From: Oceanicaulis sp052055585
GTDB lineage: Bacteria; Pseudomonadota; Alphaproteobacteria; Caulobacterales; Maricaulaceae
DNA length: 64,000 nt
Assembly (NCBI RefSeq): GCF_052055585.1
Contig: NZ_CP170485.1
Location: 248,001 to 312,000 of the forward strand
Direction: 5' to 3'
A program made the translations under genes and the position numbers. The notes below the pieces were generated by a model. It saw only the letters and a program-made list of their open reading frames with translations. It searched no databases and was not told the DNA's origin. This document shows positions 11,159 to 19,333 of the stretch, piece by piece (the stretch's first letter is position 1; each line of letters begins with the position of its first letter).

Positions 11159-11189
11159 GACGCGGCCCGCTCATGCGACGGGCCGCGTC
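11159..11189 (+). terminator. GC-rich stem-loop after the M16 gene
   Basis: An 11-bp perfect stem (GACGCGGCCCG with CGGGCCGCGTC) around a 9-base loop begins nine bases after the M16 stop codon. No T tract follows, so it is either a weak terminator or a 3'-end stabilising structure rather than a classical intrinsic terminator. Confidence 0.5.
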
Positions 11190-11276
11190 TGACCTCTCGA
11201 CGTTCGGACAAGTCCTGATACTCTCCTGCGCACCGCGCCCGGATGTTCGGGCGTTCATGCTCGAGGGAGAGAACGC

Positions 11277-11969
11277 ATGAACCGTTTCGCGCTTTTGACC
11301 ACCGCCGCTTTCGTCAGCCTGGGCCTTACCGCCTGTGGCGCTCCTCAGGCTGACGAACCCGAAGCTCAGACGTCGGGCGAGGAAGAGCTTAGCGAGACCG
11401 AAGCCCAGGTGAATGACATCCTGGAAGCCATGGCGGAGACCGCCGAGGCGTCCGAGGAAGAGCAGATCGTCGCCGAGGCGCGTCGCTGTACGGCTGAAGG
11501 CGATGACGCCGAGTTCACCGCCCCCGAACAGGGCGCCGATCAGGCCCGCGCCGACTATAACGCTGTGGTTGGTGAAGCCTTCCTGGCGCAAAACGCCGAG
11601 AATGCTTGCGTCTTCACCCTGCCCTCCGGTCTTCAGTTCCGCGTGGATCGCGCACGCGACGGCGCGTCACCGGACCCGCGTGGCGAGCTGGTTGAAGTCA
11701 ATTACGAAGGCACGCTGATCAATGGCGAGGTCTTTGACAGCTCTTACGAGCGCGATGAATCCGCCGTGTTCCCGTCCAACCGTCTGATCCGGGGCTGGGT
11801 CGAGGCGCTGCCCCTGATGAATGTGGGCGAGGAATGGACCCTCTTCATCCCGTCCGATCTCGCCTATGGCCCCACTGGCACACAGGGTGGCCCGATCGGT
11901 CCGAACGAGACGCTGATCTTCCGTCTGGAGCTGATCAGCCTGCCCAACCGCCCGATCGACGAGCAGTAA
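11277..11969 (+). CDS. FKBP-type peptidyl-prolyl isomerase, lipoprotein
   Basis: A 230-residue protein with a lipoprotein signal peptide ending LTAC (Cys20), an acidic linker (about 22-100) and a C-terminal FKBP domain (about 125-228) recognised by VEVNYEGTLINGEVFDSS and by GWVEALPLMNVGE. These extracytoplasmic isomerases help outer-membrane or periplasmic proteins fold. The end of the domain (NETLIFRLELI) is complete. The ATG follows GAGGGAGAG. argE begins four bases downstream, so the two are probably cotranscribed, without an obvious functional link. Confidence 0.92.
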   Translation: MNRFALLTTAAFVSLGLTACGAPQADEPEAQTSGEEELSETEAQVNDILEAMAETAEASEEEQIVAEARRCTAEGDDAEFTAPEQGADQARADYNAVVGEAFLAQNAENACVFTLPSGLQFRVDRARDGASPDPRGELVEVNYEGTLINGEVFDSSYERDESAVFPSNRLIRGWVEALPLMNVGEEWTLFIPSDLAYGPTGTQGGPIGPNETLIFRLELISLPNRPIDEQ

Positions 11970-11973
11970 ATCC

Positions 11974-13122
11974 ATGCGCACCGCCTCTGACTGGCTGGCC
12001 GAGCTGGTGTCCTTTGACACCACCTCGCGCAATTCCAATCTCGCCCTGATCGACCGGGTCGAGTCCTATCTTGCCGGGTTGGGGGCGGAGTGCCATCGGA
12101 TCGAAAGCCCGGACGGCAAGAAAGCCAATCTGCATGCGGTCCTCGGGCCGCATGTGGATGGCGGCGTTGTCCTGTCCGGGCATACTGATGTGGTGCCGGT
12201 GGATGGTCAGGACTGGAAGACCGACCCGTTCACCCTCACCGAACGTGACGGCAAGCTCTATGGTCGCGGATCGTGCGACATGAAGGGCTTCATTGCCTGC
12301 GCTCTGGCCAAGGCGCCCGGTTTCGCCAAGGCGGAGCTGAAGCGTCCGGTTCATTTCGCCTTTTCCTATGACGAGGAGATCGGCTGTCTGGGCGCGCCGG
12401 ACATGATCCGCCAGATGGCGGGCCACTCCCCGCGCCCTTCTTGCGTGATTGTGGGCGAACCCACCGAAATGGCGGTCGTGACCGGCCATAAGGGGCTCTA
12501 TTCGGTGCGCGTCGAGGTAACGGGCAAGGAAGCGCATTCTTCCCTGGTGGAAGACGGCGCCTGCGCCACGACCTATGCCGTGCGCCTGATGCACTGGCTG
12601 GTGCAGGAATCAGACAAGCTCAAGGCGGCCGCTCCCGATGACAGCCCCTTCACCCCGCCCTATGGCACCCTGACCATTGGTCAGATGGGTGGCGGCACGG
12701 CGACGAACATTCTCGCCAAATCCGCCTGGTTTGAATCTCTCATGCGTCCCGCGCCCTGGGATGACGGTCCGGGTCTGGGGCGTCGTCTTGTCGAAGAGGC
12801 GGCGCGTATCGAGGCCGAGATGCAGCGCTATGCGCCTGAAGCAAAGATCACGGTGACCACGCGCTCCAATGTGCCGCCGCTTCGGCCTGAAGACATGGGC
12901 GAGGCCGAAACTCTGGCGCGCGCCCTGACGGGGGATAACAGCCCGCGCGTCGTCGCCTATGGCACCGAGGGCGGTCAGTTTCAGGAAGCGGGATTCTCCA
13001 CGGTCATTTGCGGACCGGGCTCGATTACCCAGGCGCACCAGGCGGACGAGTTTGTCGCCATCAGCGAGCTCGACGCCTGCATGCGGTTCTTGGACAAGCT
13101 TGAACAGCGCTTGAGCGCCTAG
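11974..13122 (+). CDS. argE: Acetylornithine deacetylase (M20 family)
   Basis: A 382-residue M20 metallohydrolase, the usual ArgE length. Zinc ligands and catalytic residues are visible in SGHTDVVPVDG (His70), GRGSCDMKG (Asp102) and the SYDEEIG glutamates near 135. GEPTEM and the late QAGF/GPGSITQAHQADE block fit ArgE better than succinyl-diaminopimelate desuccinylase DapE. It removes acetate from N-acetylornithine in arginine synthesis. It is four bases downstream of the FKBP gene. The stop codon is three bases from the convergent cysH stop. Confidence 0.87.
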   Translation: MRTASDWLAELVSFDTTSRNSNLALIDRVESYLAGLGAECHRIESPDGKKANLHAVLGPHVDGGVVLSGHTDVVPVDGQDWKTDPFTLTERDGKLYGRGSCDMKGFIACALAKAPGFAKAELKRPVHFAFSYDEEIGCLGAPDMIRQMAGHSPRPSCVIVGEPTEMAVVTGHKGLYSVRVEVTGKEAHSSLVEDGACATTYAVRLMHWLVQESDKLKAAAPDDSPFTPPYGTLTIGQMGGGTATNILAKSAWFESLMRPAPWDDGPGLGRRLVEEAARIEAEMQRYAPEAKITVTTRSNVPPLRPEDMGEAETLARALTGDNSPRVVAYGTEGGQFQEAGFSTVICGPGSITQAHQADEFVAISELDACMRFLDKLEQRLSA

Positions 13123-13125
13123 CGC

Positions 13126-13875
13126 CTAGCGTCCGCCCGTGCGGGTGATCGTGCCGTCCTCGGCGATATGGATGCCGCACTCGGTCTTGTCCTGACCGGC
13201 CCAGCGTCCGGCGCGCGGGTCGGCGCCGGGGTCTTTCACCTGACTTGTGCAGGGCAGGCAGCCGATCGAGGGATAGCCGTCGGCCACCATGGGGTGGGGC
13301 GGCAGGTCATGCGCCTCGAAATAGGCGTTGATCTCATCGCGCGACCAGTCAAACAGCGGATTGAGTTTGAGCTTTCCGTCCTGAATTTCGACCCGGGGCA
13401 GGGCGGCGCGATCGCCGCCATGATGACGTTTGCGGCCCGAAATCCAGACCTTGAACGGGCGCAGGGCGCTGATCAGCGGCAGAGTCTTGCGGATATGGCA
13501 GCACAGATCGGGATTGGTCTGGTGCAGCACCCCGTCCGGATCGTCGGCTTTCAGGTGATCAGGGTTGGGCGTCAGCGTCTGGATATCGGTCAGGCCCAAC
13601 CGGTCAGCCAGCGCATCACGATACGCCAACGTCTCGTCAAACAGCTGTCCGGTATCCATGAACAGCACCGGCGTGTCCGGTTTCGCCTGCGCCACCAGAT
13701 GCAGGATCACCGCGCTCTCCGCCCCGAAGGAGGACACCACGCAGGACTCGCCGGGATAGATGTCCGCCAGCACCCGTCGCACGGCGCCGGCGGCATCAAG
13801 GCCATCAAGCGCAGCGTCCAGCGCCTGTGCGCCCGCTTCCAGCGCCAGCCGGTATTCTGATTTCAGCGGAGCCAT
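13126..13875 (-). CDS. cysH: Adenylylsulfate (APS) reductase, assimilatory
   Basis: A 249-residue PAPS/APS reductase. It has the PP-loop VSSFGAES (48-54), the CC pair in DLCCHIRK (Cys125-126), the CLPC motif (206-209) and the catalytic ECGIH (Cys233). The four extra cysteines bind a [4Fe-4S] cluster and mark the APS-using (plant/bacterial APR) branch rather than the cluster-free PAPS enzyme of enteric bacteria. It reduces activated sulfate to sulfite in the cytosol for cysteine synthesis. AGGTGATCC precedes the ATG. It lies next to sqdB, which also uses sulfite, though a terminator separates the two. Confidence 0.92.
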   Translation of the reverse strand: MAPLKSEYRLALEAGAQALDAALDGLDAAGAVRRVLADIYPGESCVVSSFGAESAVILHLVAQAKPDTPVLFMDTGQLFDETLAYRDALADRLGLTDIQTLTPNPDHLKADDPDGVLHQTNPDLCCHIRKTLPLISALRPFKVWISGRKRHHGGDRAALPRVEIQDGKLKLNPLFDWSRDEINAYFEAHDLPPHPMVADGYPSIGCLPCTSQVKDPGADPRAGRWAGQDKTECGIHIAEDGTITRTGGR

Positions 13876-13952
13876 GGATCACCTGTAGTCGCTGTTTCCA
13901 GACTGGGCGCTTGTGTGCAGCGCATCAAGAGCGGGGTGCGACAAGGGCTGAG

Positions 13953-13983
13953 AAAAAAGGCCGGATGCGAGGATCCGGCCTTT
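13953..13983 (-). terminator. Intrinsic terminator of sqdB
   Basis: An 11-bp stem (AAAGGCCGGAT with ATCCGGCCTTT, loop 13967-13972) is followed on the minus strand by a run of Ts (As at 13953-13958 on the plus strand). It sits 23 bases past the sqdB stop codon. Confidence 0.85.
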
Positions 13984-14006
13984 GATCATCTGGGTGCAAA
14001 CGCGGA

Positions 14007-15197
14007 CTAGCGGGTCGCGTTCTGGGCCGCTTCGCGGTCCTTGTTCCAGTAGGAGACGGACTTCACCTTGGAGCGGTCGCAACGATCAGAGTATTTACGT
14101 GCGATCTCGGTGACTTCCTCCATCAGGCCCTCGGCGAGGGTGATGGGCTTCAGACCCATCGACAGGAAGGTGTCGTTCTCCACGTGAAGTTCGTTCTCGT
14201 CGGCTTCGTTGCGCGGGTTCGGTAGATAGGCGACCTCGGTCTTGGTCATGCCGGCGATCATTTCAGCCAGTTCGCGCACCCGGTGGGTCTCGGTCATCTG
14301 GTTCATGATGCGCGTGCGTTCGCCGTGCTCGGGCGGATTCTCGACCGCCAGCTGGATGCAACGCACCGTATCCTGAATGTGGATGAAGGCGCGGGTCTGG
14401 CCGCCGGTGCCGTGCACCGTCATCGGGAATTCAATCGCGGCCTGCATCAGGAAGCGGTTCAGAACGGTGCCATAGTCACCATCATAGTCGAACCGGTTGA
14501 TCAGGCGCTCGTCCTTCTTGGTCTCTTCAGTCTGGGTGCCCCAGACAATGCCCTGGTGAAGGTCGGTGATCTTCACCTTGTCGTTCTTGTTGTAGAAGTG
14601 GAAGAACAACTGATCCTGGGTCTTGGTCATGTGGTAGATTGAGCCCGGATTGGCCGGATAGAGGATCTCCTGATCCTTCAGGCCTTCCTGGGTCTCCACC
14701 TTCACCTTCAGATAGCCCTCGGGGATTTTCATGCCCGCGGTGCCATAGCCGTACACGCCCATGGTGCCCAGGTGGACGAGGTGGATGTCGAGCCCGGTCT
14801 CAACGATTGCGGCCAGCACGTCATTGGTGGCGTTGAGGTTGTTGTCGACCGTGTAGCGCTTGTGGCGCGCAGACTTCATCGAATAGGGCGCGGCGCGCTG
14901 TTCGGCGAAGTGAATGATCGCATCGGGTTTTTCTTCAAGGATCAGGTCCACGAGTTCCTGATAGTCCTTGCCGATGGTCAGGTCCTTGAAGCGAATCTCC
15001 TTGCCGGAGACCTCTTTCCAGGCCGCCAGACGCTCGCCCATCGGGCGGATCGGCGTCAGGGAGTCCACTTCCAGCTCGATATCAATCTTGCGACGAGACA
15101 GATTGTCCACGATTACAACATCATGGCCGCGCGCAGAGAGGTGGAGCGCAGACGGCCAGCCGCAGAAACCGTCACCGCCGAGCACGAGTACTTTCAT
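14007..15197 (-). CDS. sqdB: UDP-sulfoquinovose synthase
   Basis: A 396-residue extended short-chain dehydrogenase. The NAD-binding glycine motif is GGDGFCG, as in SqdB/SQD1, followed by VDNLSRRKID and the catalytic TMGVYGYG and YHMTK (Tyr and Lys) blocks. The enzyme makes UDP-sulfoquinovose from UDP-glucose and sulfite, the first committed step to the sulfolipid SQDG. The frame opens at a TTG at 15209, but ATG 15197 follows GGGGATTGAG and gives the family N terminus. No glycosyltransferase gene (sqdD or sqdX type) is adjacent. A terminator follows it; the promoter must lie in the spacer shared with gap. Confidence 0.92.
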   Translation of the reverse strand: MKVLVLGGDGFCGWPSALHLSARGHDVVIVDNLSRRKIDIELEVDSLTPIRPMGERLAAWKEVSGKEIRFKDLTIGKDYQELVDLILEEKPDAIIHFAEQRAAPYSMKSARHKRYTVDNNLNATNDVLAAIVETGLDIHLVHLGTMGVYGYGTAGMKIPEGYLKVKVETQEGLKDQEILYPANPGSIYHMTKTQDQLFFHFYNKNDKVKITDLHQGIVWGTQTEETKKDERLINRFDYDGDYGTVLNRFLMQAAIEFPMTVHGTGGQTRAFIHIQDTVRCIQLAVENPPEHGERTRIMNQMTETHRVRELAEMIAGMTKTEVAYLPNPRNEADENELHVENDTFLSMGLKPITLAEGLMEEVTEIARKYSDRCDRSKVKSVSYWNKDREAAQNATR

Positions 15198-15401
15198 CTC
15201 AATCCCCAAAAGACTGTCCTGACCCTGTCAGAATTTTGAACAGGTTTCTTGCAGGTCATGCGTTTGGATGCAAGGCCGGTTCGCGGTCCCGGCGCCCCGG
15301 ATATGGACGGATGGGCGGGAAGGGGCTAAACCGCGCGCGACATGTCTCAAGGCCGAAAACGCGAGAACGCGTCCGGCCCAGCAAGATCAAAGGAGCAGAT
15401 C

Positions 15402-16412
15402 ATGGCGCTGCGTGTGGCGATCAACGGGTTTGGCCGGATCGGCCGTCTGGCTCTGCGTGCCCTTATGGAGCACGAGCGGACGGGCGAATTCGAGGTTGTG
15501 GCGATCAACAATTCCGGTTCCGCCGAAGCCATTGCCCACCTGTTCGCTTTTGACAGCGTGCATGGTCGTTATCGGGGCGAGGTGACCACCGGTGAAGACT
15601 GGATGGATCTGGGCTTTGGCAAGATCACCAAGGTCAATGAGCGCGACCCGTCCAAGCTGCCCTGGGCCGCCATGGGCATCGACATCGTTCTCGAATGCAC
15701 CGGCGCCTTCAATGACAAGGCAAAGGCGATGGCCCATATCGAGGCGGGCGCCAAACGCGTGCTGTGCTCGGCGCCGGCCAAGAACGCCGACAAGACCATC
15801 GTCTATGGCGTCAACCATGACCAGCTGACGGCCGAAGACCTCGTGGTCTCCAACGCTTCGTGCACCACGAACGGTCTCGCGCCGGTCGCCAAGGTGCTCA
15901 ATGATGCGGTCGGCATCGAGCGCGGTCACATGACCACCATCCACGCCTATACCGGCGACCAGCCGACGCTGGACCGGAACCACAAGGACCTGCACCGCGC
16001 CCGCGCGGCCGCCATGTCCATGATCCCGACCTCCACCGGCGCGGCCAAGGCTGTCGGCCTCGTGCTGCCCGAACTTGCAGGCAAGCTTGATGGCTCCGCC
16101 GTGCGCGTGCCGACCCCGAACGTGTCGGTGATCGACCTGGTGTTCACCCCGTCCAAGCCGACCAGCGCCGAAGAGATCGCGACCGCCATCAAGGCCGCCG
16201 CCGACGGCCCGCTGAAAGGCGTTCTGGGCTATGACACCGCGCCGCTGGTCTCGATTGACTATAACCATGACAGTCGCTCGTCCGTGGTTGCGCTCGACAA
16301 GATCACCGTGATCGACGAGCGCCTGGTTCGCGTCATGACCTGGTATGACAATGAATGGGGCTTCGCCTGCCGGATGCTGGACACCGCCAGCGCGATGGGC
16401 CGCTTCCTCTAA
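15402..16412 (+). CDS. gap: Glyceraldehyde-3-phosphate dehydrogenase
   Basis: A 336-residue type I GAPDH: GFGRIGR (9-15), the catalytic SNASCTTNG (Cys154), STGAAKAVG, RVPTPNVSV and WYDNEWGF. It oxidises glyceraldehyde-3-phosphate in glycolysis or runs in reverse. At the end of the second beta strand it reads AINNSGS (Asn36-Asn37), where NAD-specific enzymes usually have Asp; cofactor choice may be relaxed. The frame is open from 15342, but AAGGAG at 15389-15394 fixes the ATG at 15402. It is the first gene of the gap-pgk-aldolase run. Confidence 0.96.
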   Translation: MALRVAINGFGRIGRLALRALMEHERTGEFEVVAINNSGSAEAIAHLFAFDSVHGRYRGEVTTGEDWMDLGFGKITKVNERDPSKLPWAAMGIDIVLECTGAFNDKAKAMAHIEAGAKRVLCSAPAKNADKTIVYGVNHDQLTAEDLVVSNASCTTNGLAPVAKVLNDAVGIERGHMTTIHAYTGDQPTLDRNHKDLHRARAAAMSMIPTSTGAAKAVGLVLPELAGKLDGSAVRVPTPNVSVIDLVFTPSKPTSAEEIATAIKAAADGPLKGVLGYDTAPLVSIDYNHDSRSSVVALDKITVIDERLVRVMTWYDNEWGFACRMLDTASAMGRFL

Positions 16413-16439
16413 GCCGACTGACCTTCAAGGGACGCCGAC

Positions 16440-17627
16440 ATGATCCGTCGTATCGAAGACGCCGACATCGCTGGAAAACGCGTGCTTGTGCGCGTGGACT
16501 TCAATGTGCCCATGCAAAACGGGAGCGTCAGCGACGACACTCGCCTGCGTGCGGCCCTGCCCACCATCGAGCATGTGCGCGAGGCGGGGGCGAAAGTGAT
16601 CCTGATGGCGCATTTCGGTCGTCCCAAGGGCCAGCGCGATCCGCAGATGAGCCTCGCTCCTGTGGCGACGCCGCTCTCTGAGCTGATCGGTCATCCGGTG
16701 AAGTTCGTCTCCGATTGTGTGGGCGCGGACCCCAAAGGCGCGATCTCGCGGATGAAGGCGGGTGACGTGCTTTTGCTGGAAAACACCCGCTTTCATGCGG
16801 GCGAGGAAAAGAATGATCCCGAGTTCTCCGCCCAGCTGGCCGAGCTCGGCGATGTCTATGTGAACGACGCGTTCTCCGCGGCTCACCGGGCGCATGCCTC
16901 CACCGAAGGCGTGGCGCGTTTGCTGCCGGCCTATGCCGGTCTGGCGCTTCAGCGTGAGATCGACCATGTGACCGCTGCGCTCGAAAACCCCAACCGTCCG
17001 GTTCTGGCGGTTGTGGGCGGGGCGAAGGTCTCCACCAAGATCGAGCTTTTGAAAAACCTCGTCAAAAAGGTGGACCGTCTGTTCGTGGGCGGCGCCATGG
17101 CGAACACCTTCCTGGCCGCGCGCGGTCATGATGTGGGCGGCAGCCTGTATGAGCGCGACCTGATTGATACCGCCAAGGCCATCGAGGATGCGGCCGGTGA
17201 GGCGCAATGCCAGATCCTGCTGCCGACCGATGCGGTTGTGGCGAAAGAGTTCAAGGCGCACGCCGATCGCCGCGTGGCGGAGGTGGATGACATCCAGCCC
17301 ACCGAAATGATCCTCGACTGCGGTCCGGAGACCGTGGACCAACTCGCGGACGCCATTGCAGCTTCGCGCACGCTGGTGTGGAACGGCCCGCTGGGCGCGT
17401 TCGAGACGCCGCCGTTTGACACCGCCACCGTGGAAGCGGCCCGCTATGCGGCCACCCGGTGCAAGGAACATGGCCTGACGGCTGTGGCTGGCGGCGGCGA
17501 TACGGTCGCGGCGCTCAATCAGGCGGGCGTGTCGGACGATTTCACTTTCGTCTCCACCGCAGGCGGGGCGTTTCTGGAATGGCTTGAGGGCAAGGCCCTG
17601 CCGGGCGTGGAAGCGCTCAAGGACTAA
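16440..17627 (+). CDS. pgk: Phosphoglycerate kinase
   Basis: A 395-residue kinase of normal length. The N-terminal substrate motif VRVDFNVPM, the RPKG and LLENTRFHAGEE blocks, and the C-terminal nucleotide site with GGGDTVAALN are all visible. It makes ATP from 1,3-bisphosphoglycerate. It starts 27 bases after gap and is surely cotranscribed. Its end is followed by a stem-loop (17638-17656, TTCGCCC/GGGGCGAA) in the short spacer before the aldolase, which may tune relative mRNA levels. Confidence 0.97.
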   Translation: MIRRIEDADIAGKRVLVRVDFNVPMQNGSVSDDTRLRAALPTIEHVREAGAKVILMAHFGRPKGQRDPQMSLAPVATPLSELIGHPVKFVSDCVGADPKGAISRMKAGDVLLLENTRFHAGEEKNDPEFSAQLAELGDVYVNDAFSAAHRAHASTEGVARLLPAYAGLALQREIDHVTAALENPNRPVLAVVGGAKVSTKIELLKNLVKKVDRLFVGGAMANTFLAARGHDVGGSLYERDLIDTAKAIEDAAGEAQCQILLPTDAVVAKEFKAHADRRVAEVDDIQPTEMILDCGPETVDQLADAIAASRTLVWNGPLGAFETPPFDTATVEAARYAATRCKEHGLTAVAGGGDTVAALNQAGVSDDFTFVSTAGGAFLEWLEGKALPGVEALKD

Positions 17628-17637
17628 AGCTTGACCC

Positions 17638-17656
17638 TTCGCCCGCTCGGGGCGAA
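17638..17656 (+). other. Intercistronic stem-loop between pgk and aldolase
   Basis: A short inverted repeat (TTCGCCC, GCTC loop, GGGGCGAA) lies 10 bases after the pgk stop. No T run follows, so processing or mRNA stability is more likely than termination. This is a weak call. Confidence 0.35.
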
Positions 17657-17713
17657 ACACACACTCAATCCGGCGACGACCGCCGCACACCATCTGACGG
17701 GGGACCGACGATC

Positions 17714-18733
17714 ATGGACATCGATCAGCTTAACGAAATTGCGATCCGCATGACGGCGCCGGGCAAGGGTATTCTGGCCGCCGACGAATCCACGCGCACC
17801 ATCGGCAAGCGCTTTGATGGCATCGGTCTTGAAAACACCGAACAGAACCGCCGCAACTGGCGCGAGATGCTGTTCCGCACCAATCCTGCGATGACCGACC
17901 ACATCTCCGGCGTCATCCTGTTTGACGAGACCCTGCGCCAGAAGGCGGCCGACGGCACGCCGCTGGTCAAGCTGATTTCCGATGCGGGCGCCGTGCCGGG
18001 CATCAAGGTGGACGCAGGCGCGAAAGCGCTGGCGGGTGCTGAAGGCGAGACCATCACCGAGGGTCTGGATGGCCTGCGCGAGCGTCTGGCCGAGTATTAC
18101 GAGCTGGGCGCGCGTTTCGCGAAGTGGCGCGCCGTCATCGACATCAATGGCGAAGACATCCCGTCCCAGTACGCGGTGGATGTGAACGTGCATGCGCTGG
18201 CCCGCTACGCCGCGCTCTGCCAGGAAGCCAACATCGTTCCGATCGTGGAGCCCGAAGTCCTGATGGACGGCGATCACTCCATCGAGCGCTGCTATGAAGT
18301 GACCGAGTTCACGCTCAAGCGCCTGTATGCCGAGCTGTTTGATCAGGGCGTCATCCTGGAAGGCACGGTGCTCAAGCCCAACATGGTCATCGCCGGCAAG
18401 AAATGCGCCGATCAGGCCAGCCGCGAGGAAGTGGCCGAGATGACGGTCCAGTGCCTTCTGAACACTGTTCCGGCGGCGGTTCCGGGCATCGCCTTCCTGT
18501 CGGGCGGCCAGTCTGATGAAGACGCTACGGCGCACCTGAACATCATGAACGAGGGCTTTGACCTGCCCTGGCCGATGACCTTCTCCTATGGTCGCGCGCT
18601 GCAGGCGGCTCCGCTGAAAGCCTGGGGCGGCTCCAATGTTGAAGCTGGCCAGAAAGCCTTCAACCACCGCGCCCGCATGAACGGCCTCGCCGCGCTGGGC
18701 GAGTGGAATGAAGGTCTGGAAAGCGAAGGCTAA
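17714..18733 (+). CDS. fda: Fructose-bisphosphate aldolase, class I
   Basis: A 339-residue class I (Schiff-base) aldolase of the eukaryote-like family. GKGILAADEST near residue 17, KWRAVIDI near 137, EPEVLMDGDH near 182 and LKPNMV with the Schiff-base lysine near 222 are visible. It cleaves fructose-1,6-bisphosphate in glycolysis or forms it in gluconeogenesis. Many bacteria use a class II zinc enzyme instead. It is the third gene of the glycolytic run; pnuC starts nine bases after its stop, linking carbon flow to NAD salvage. Confidence 0.95.
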   Translation: MDIDQLNEIAIRMTAPGKGILAADESTRTIGKRFDGIGLENTEQNRRNWREMLFRTNPAMTDHISGVILFDETLRQKAADGTPLVKLISDAGAVPGIKVDAGAKALAGAEGETITEGLDGLRERLAEYYELGARFAKWRAVIDINGEDIPSQYAVDVNVHALARYAALCQEANIVPIVEPEVLMDGDHSIERCYEVTEFTLKRLYAELFDQGVILEGTVLKPNMVIAGKKCADQASREEVAEMTVQCLLNTVPAAVPGIAFLSGGQSDEDATAHLNIMNEGFDLPWPMTFSYGRALQAAPLKAWGGSNVEAGQKAFNHRARMNGLAALGEWNEGLESEG

Positions 18734-18742
18734 GCCTCGCTG

Positions 18743-19333
18743 ATGTCATGGCTTGAACCGACTGCCGCCGGGCTCGGCGTGCTTTGCCTGTTCTTTCTGA
18801 TCCGGCAGAGCATGTGGGCCTGGCCGGTCGGCATCGCCATGACCAGCCTTTACGCCATCATCTTCTTTGATGTGCGCTTGTATTCCGATTTCGGCCTGCA
18901 GCTGATCTTCTGCGTGCTGCAGGCTTATGGCTGGTGGTTCTGGCTGAGCCATCGCGACAGGGCCGAGGCGGACAGCCAGGCGCCGGTGATCTGGCTGGGT
19001 GTCTCAAAGCTCATGCCCTGGCTGGCGGTCGGCGCTGTGGGCGCGGTTGCGCTCGGGCTGGTCATGGACCGCTTCACTGATGCGGACCTGCCCTATTGGG
19101 ACGCGATGACCACGAGCTTCAGCCTGGTCGCCCAGTTCATGCTGGCGCGCAAATATCTGGAAAACTGGCTGGTCTGGATCGGCGTCGATGTCGTCGCCAT
19201 CGGGGTCTACGCCTATAAGGGGCTGATGCTCACCAGCGGGCTTTACGGCCTCTTCCTTCTGATGTGCGTGTGGGGCTATTGGCAATGGCGCCGGGAGTCT
19301 GCGGCGGCCCAGGAAGCCGCGCCGGCGCAATGA
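18743..19333 (+). CDS. pnuC: Nicotinamide riboside transporter PnuC family
   Basis: A 196-residue integral membrane protein with about seven hydrophobic segments. The aromatic-rich signatures LQAYGWWFWL near residue 60 and the late FLLMCVWGYWQWRR match PnuC, a facilitated carrier for nicotinamide riboside. Its ATG lies nine bases past the aldolase stop, and its stop overlaps the nadR start (ATGA), so transport is coupled to phosphorylation of the imported riboside. A basic, alanine-rich tail ends the protein. Confidence 0.9.
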   Translation: MSWLEPTAAGLGVLCLFFLIRQSMWAWPVGIAMTSLYAIIFFDVRLYSDFGLQLIFCVLQAYGWWFWLSHRDRAEADSQAPVIWLGVSKLMPWLAVGAVGAVALGLVMDRFTDADLPYWDAMTTSFSLVAQFMLARKYLENWLVWIGVDVVAIGVYAYKGLMLTSGLYGLFLLMCVWGYWQWRRESAAAQEAAPAQ

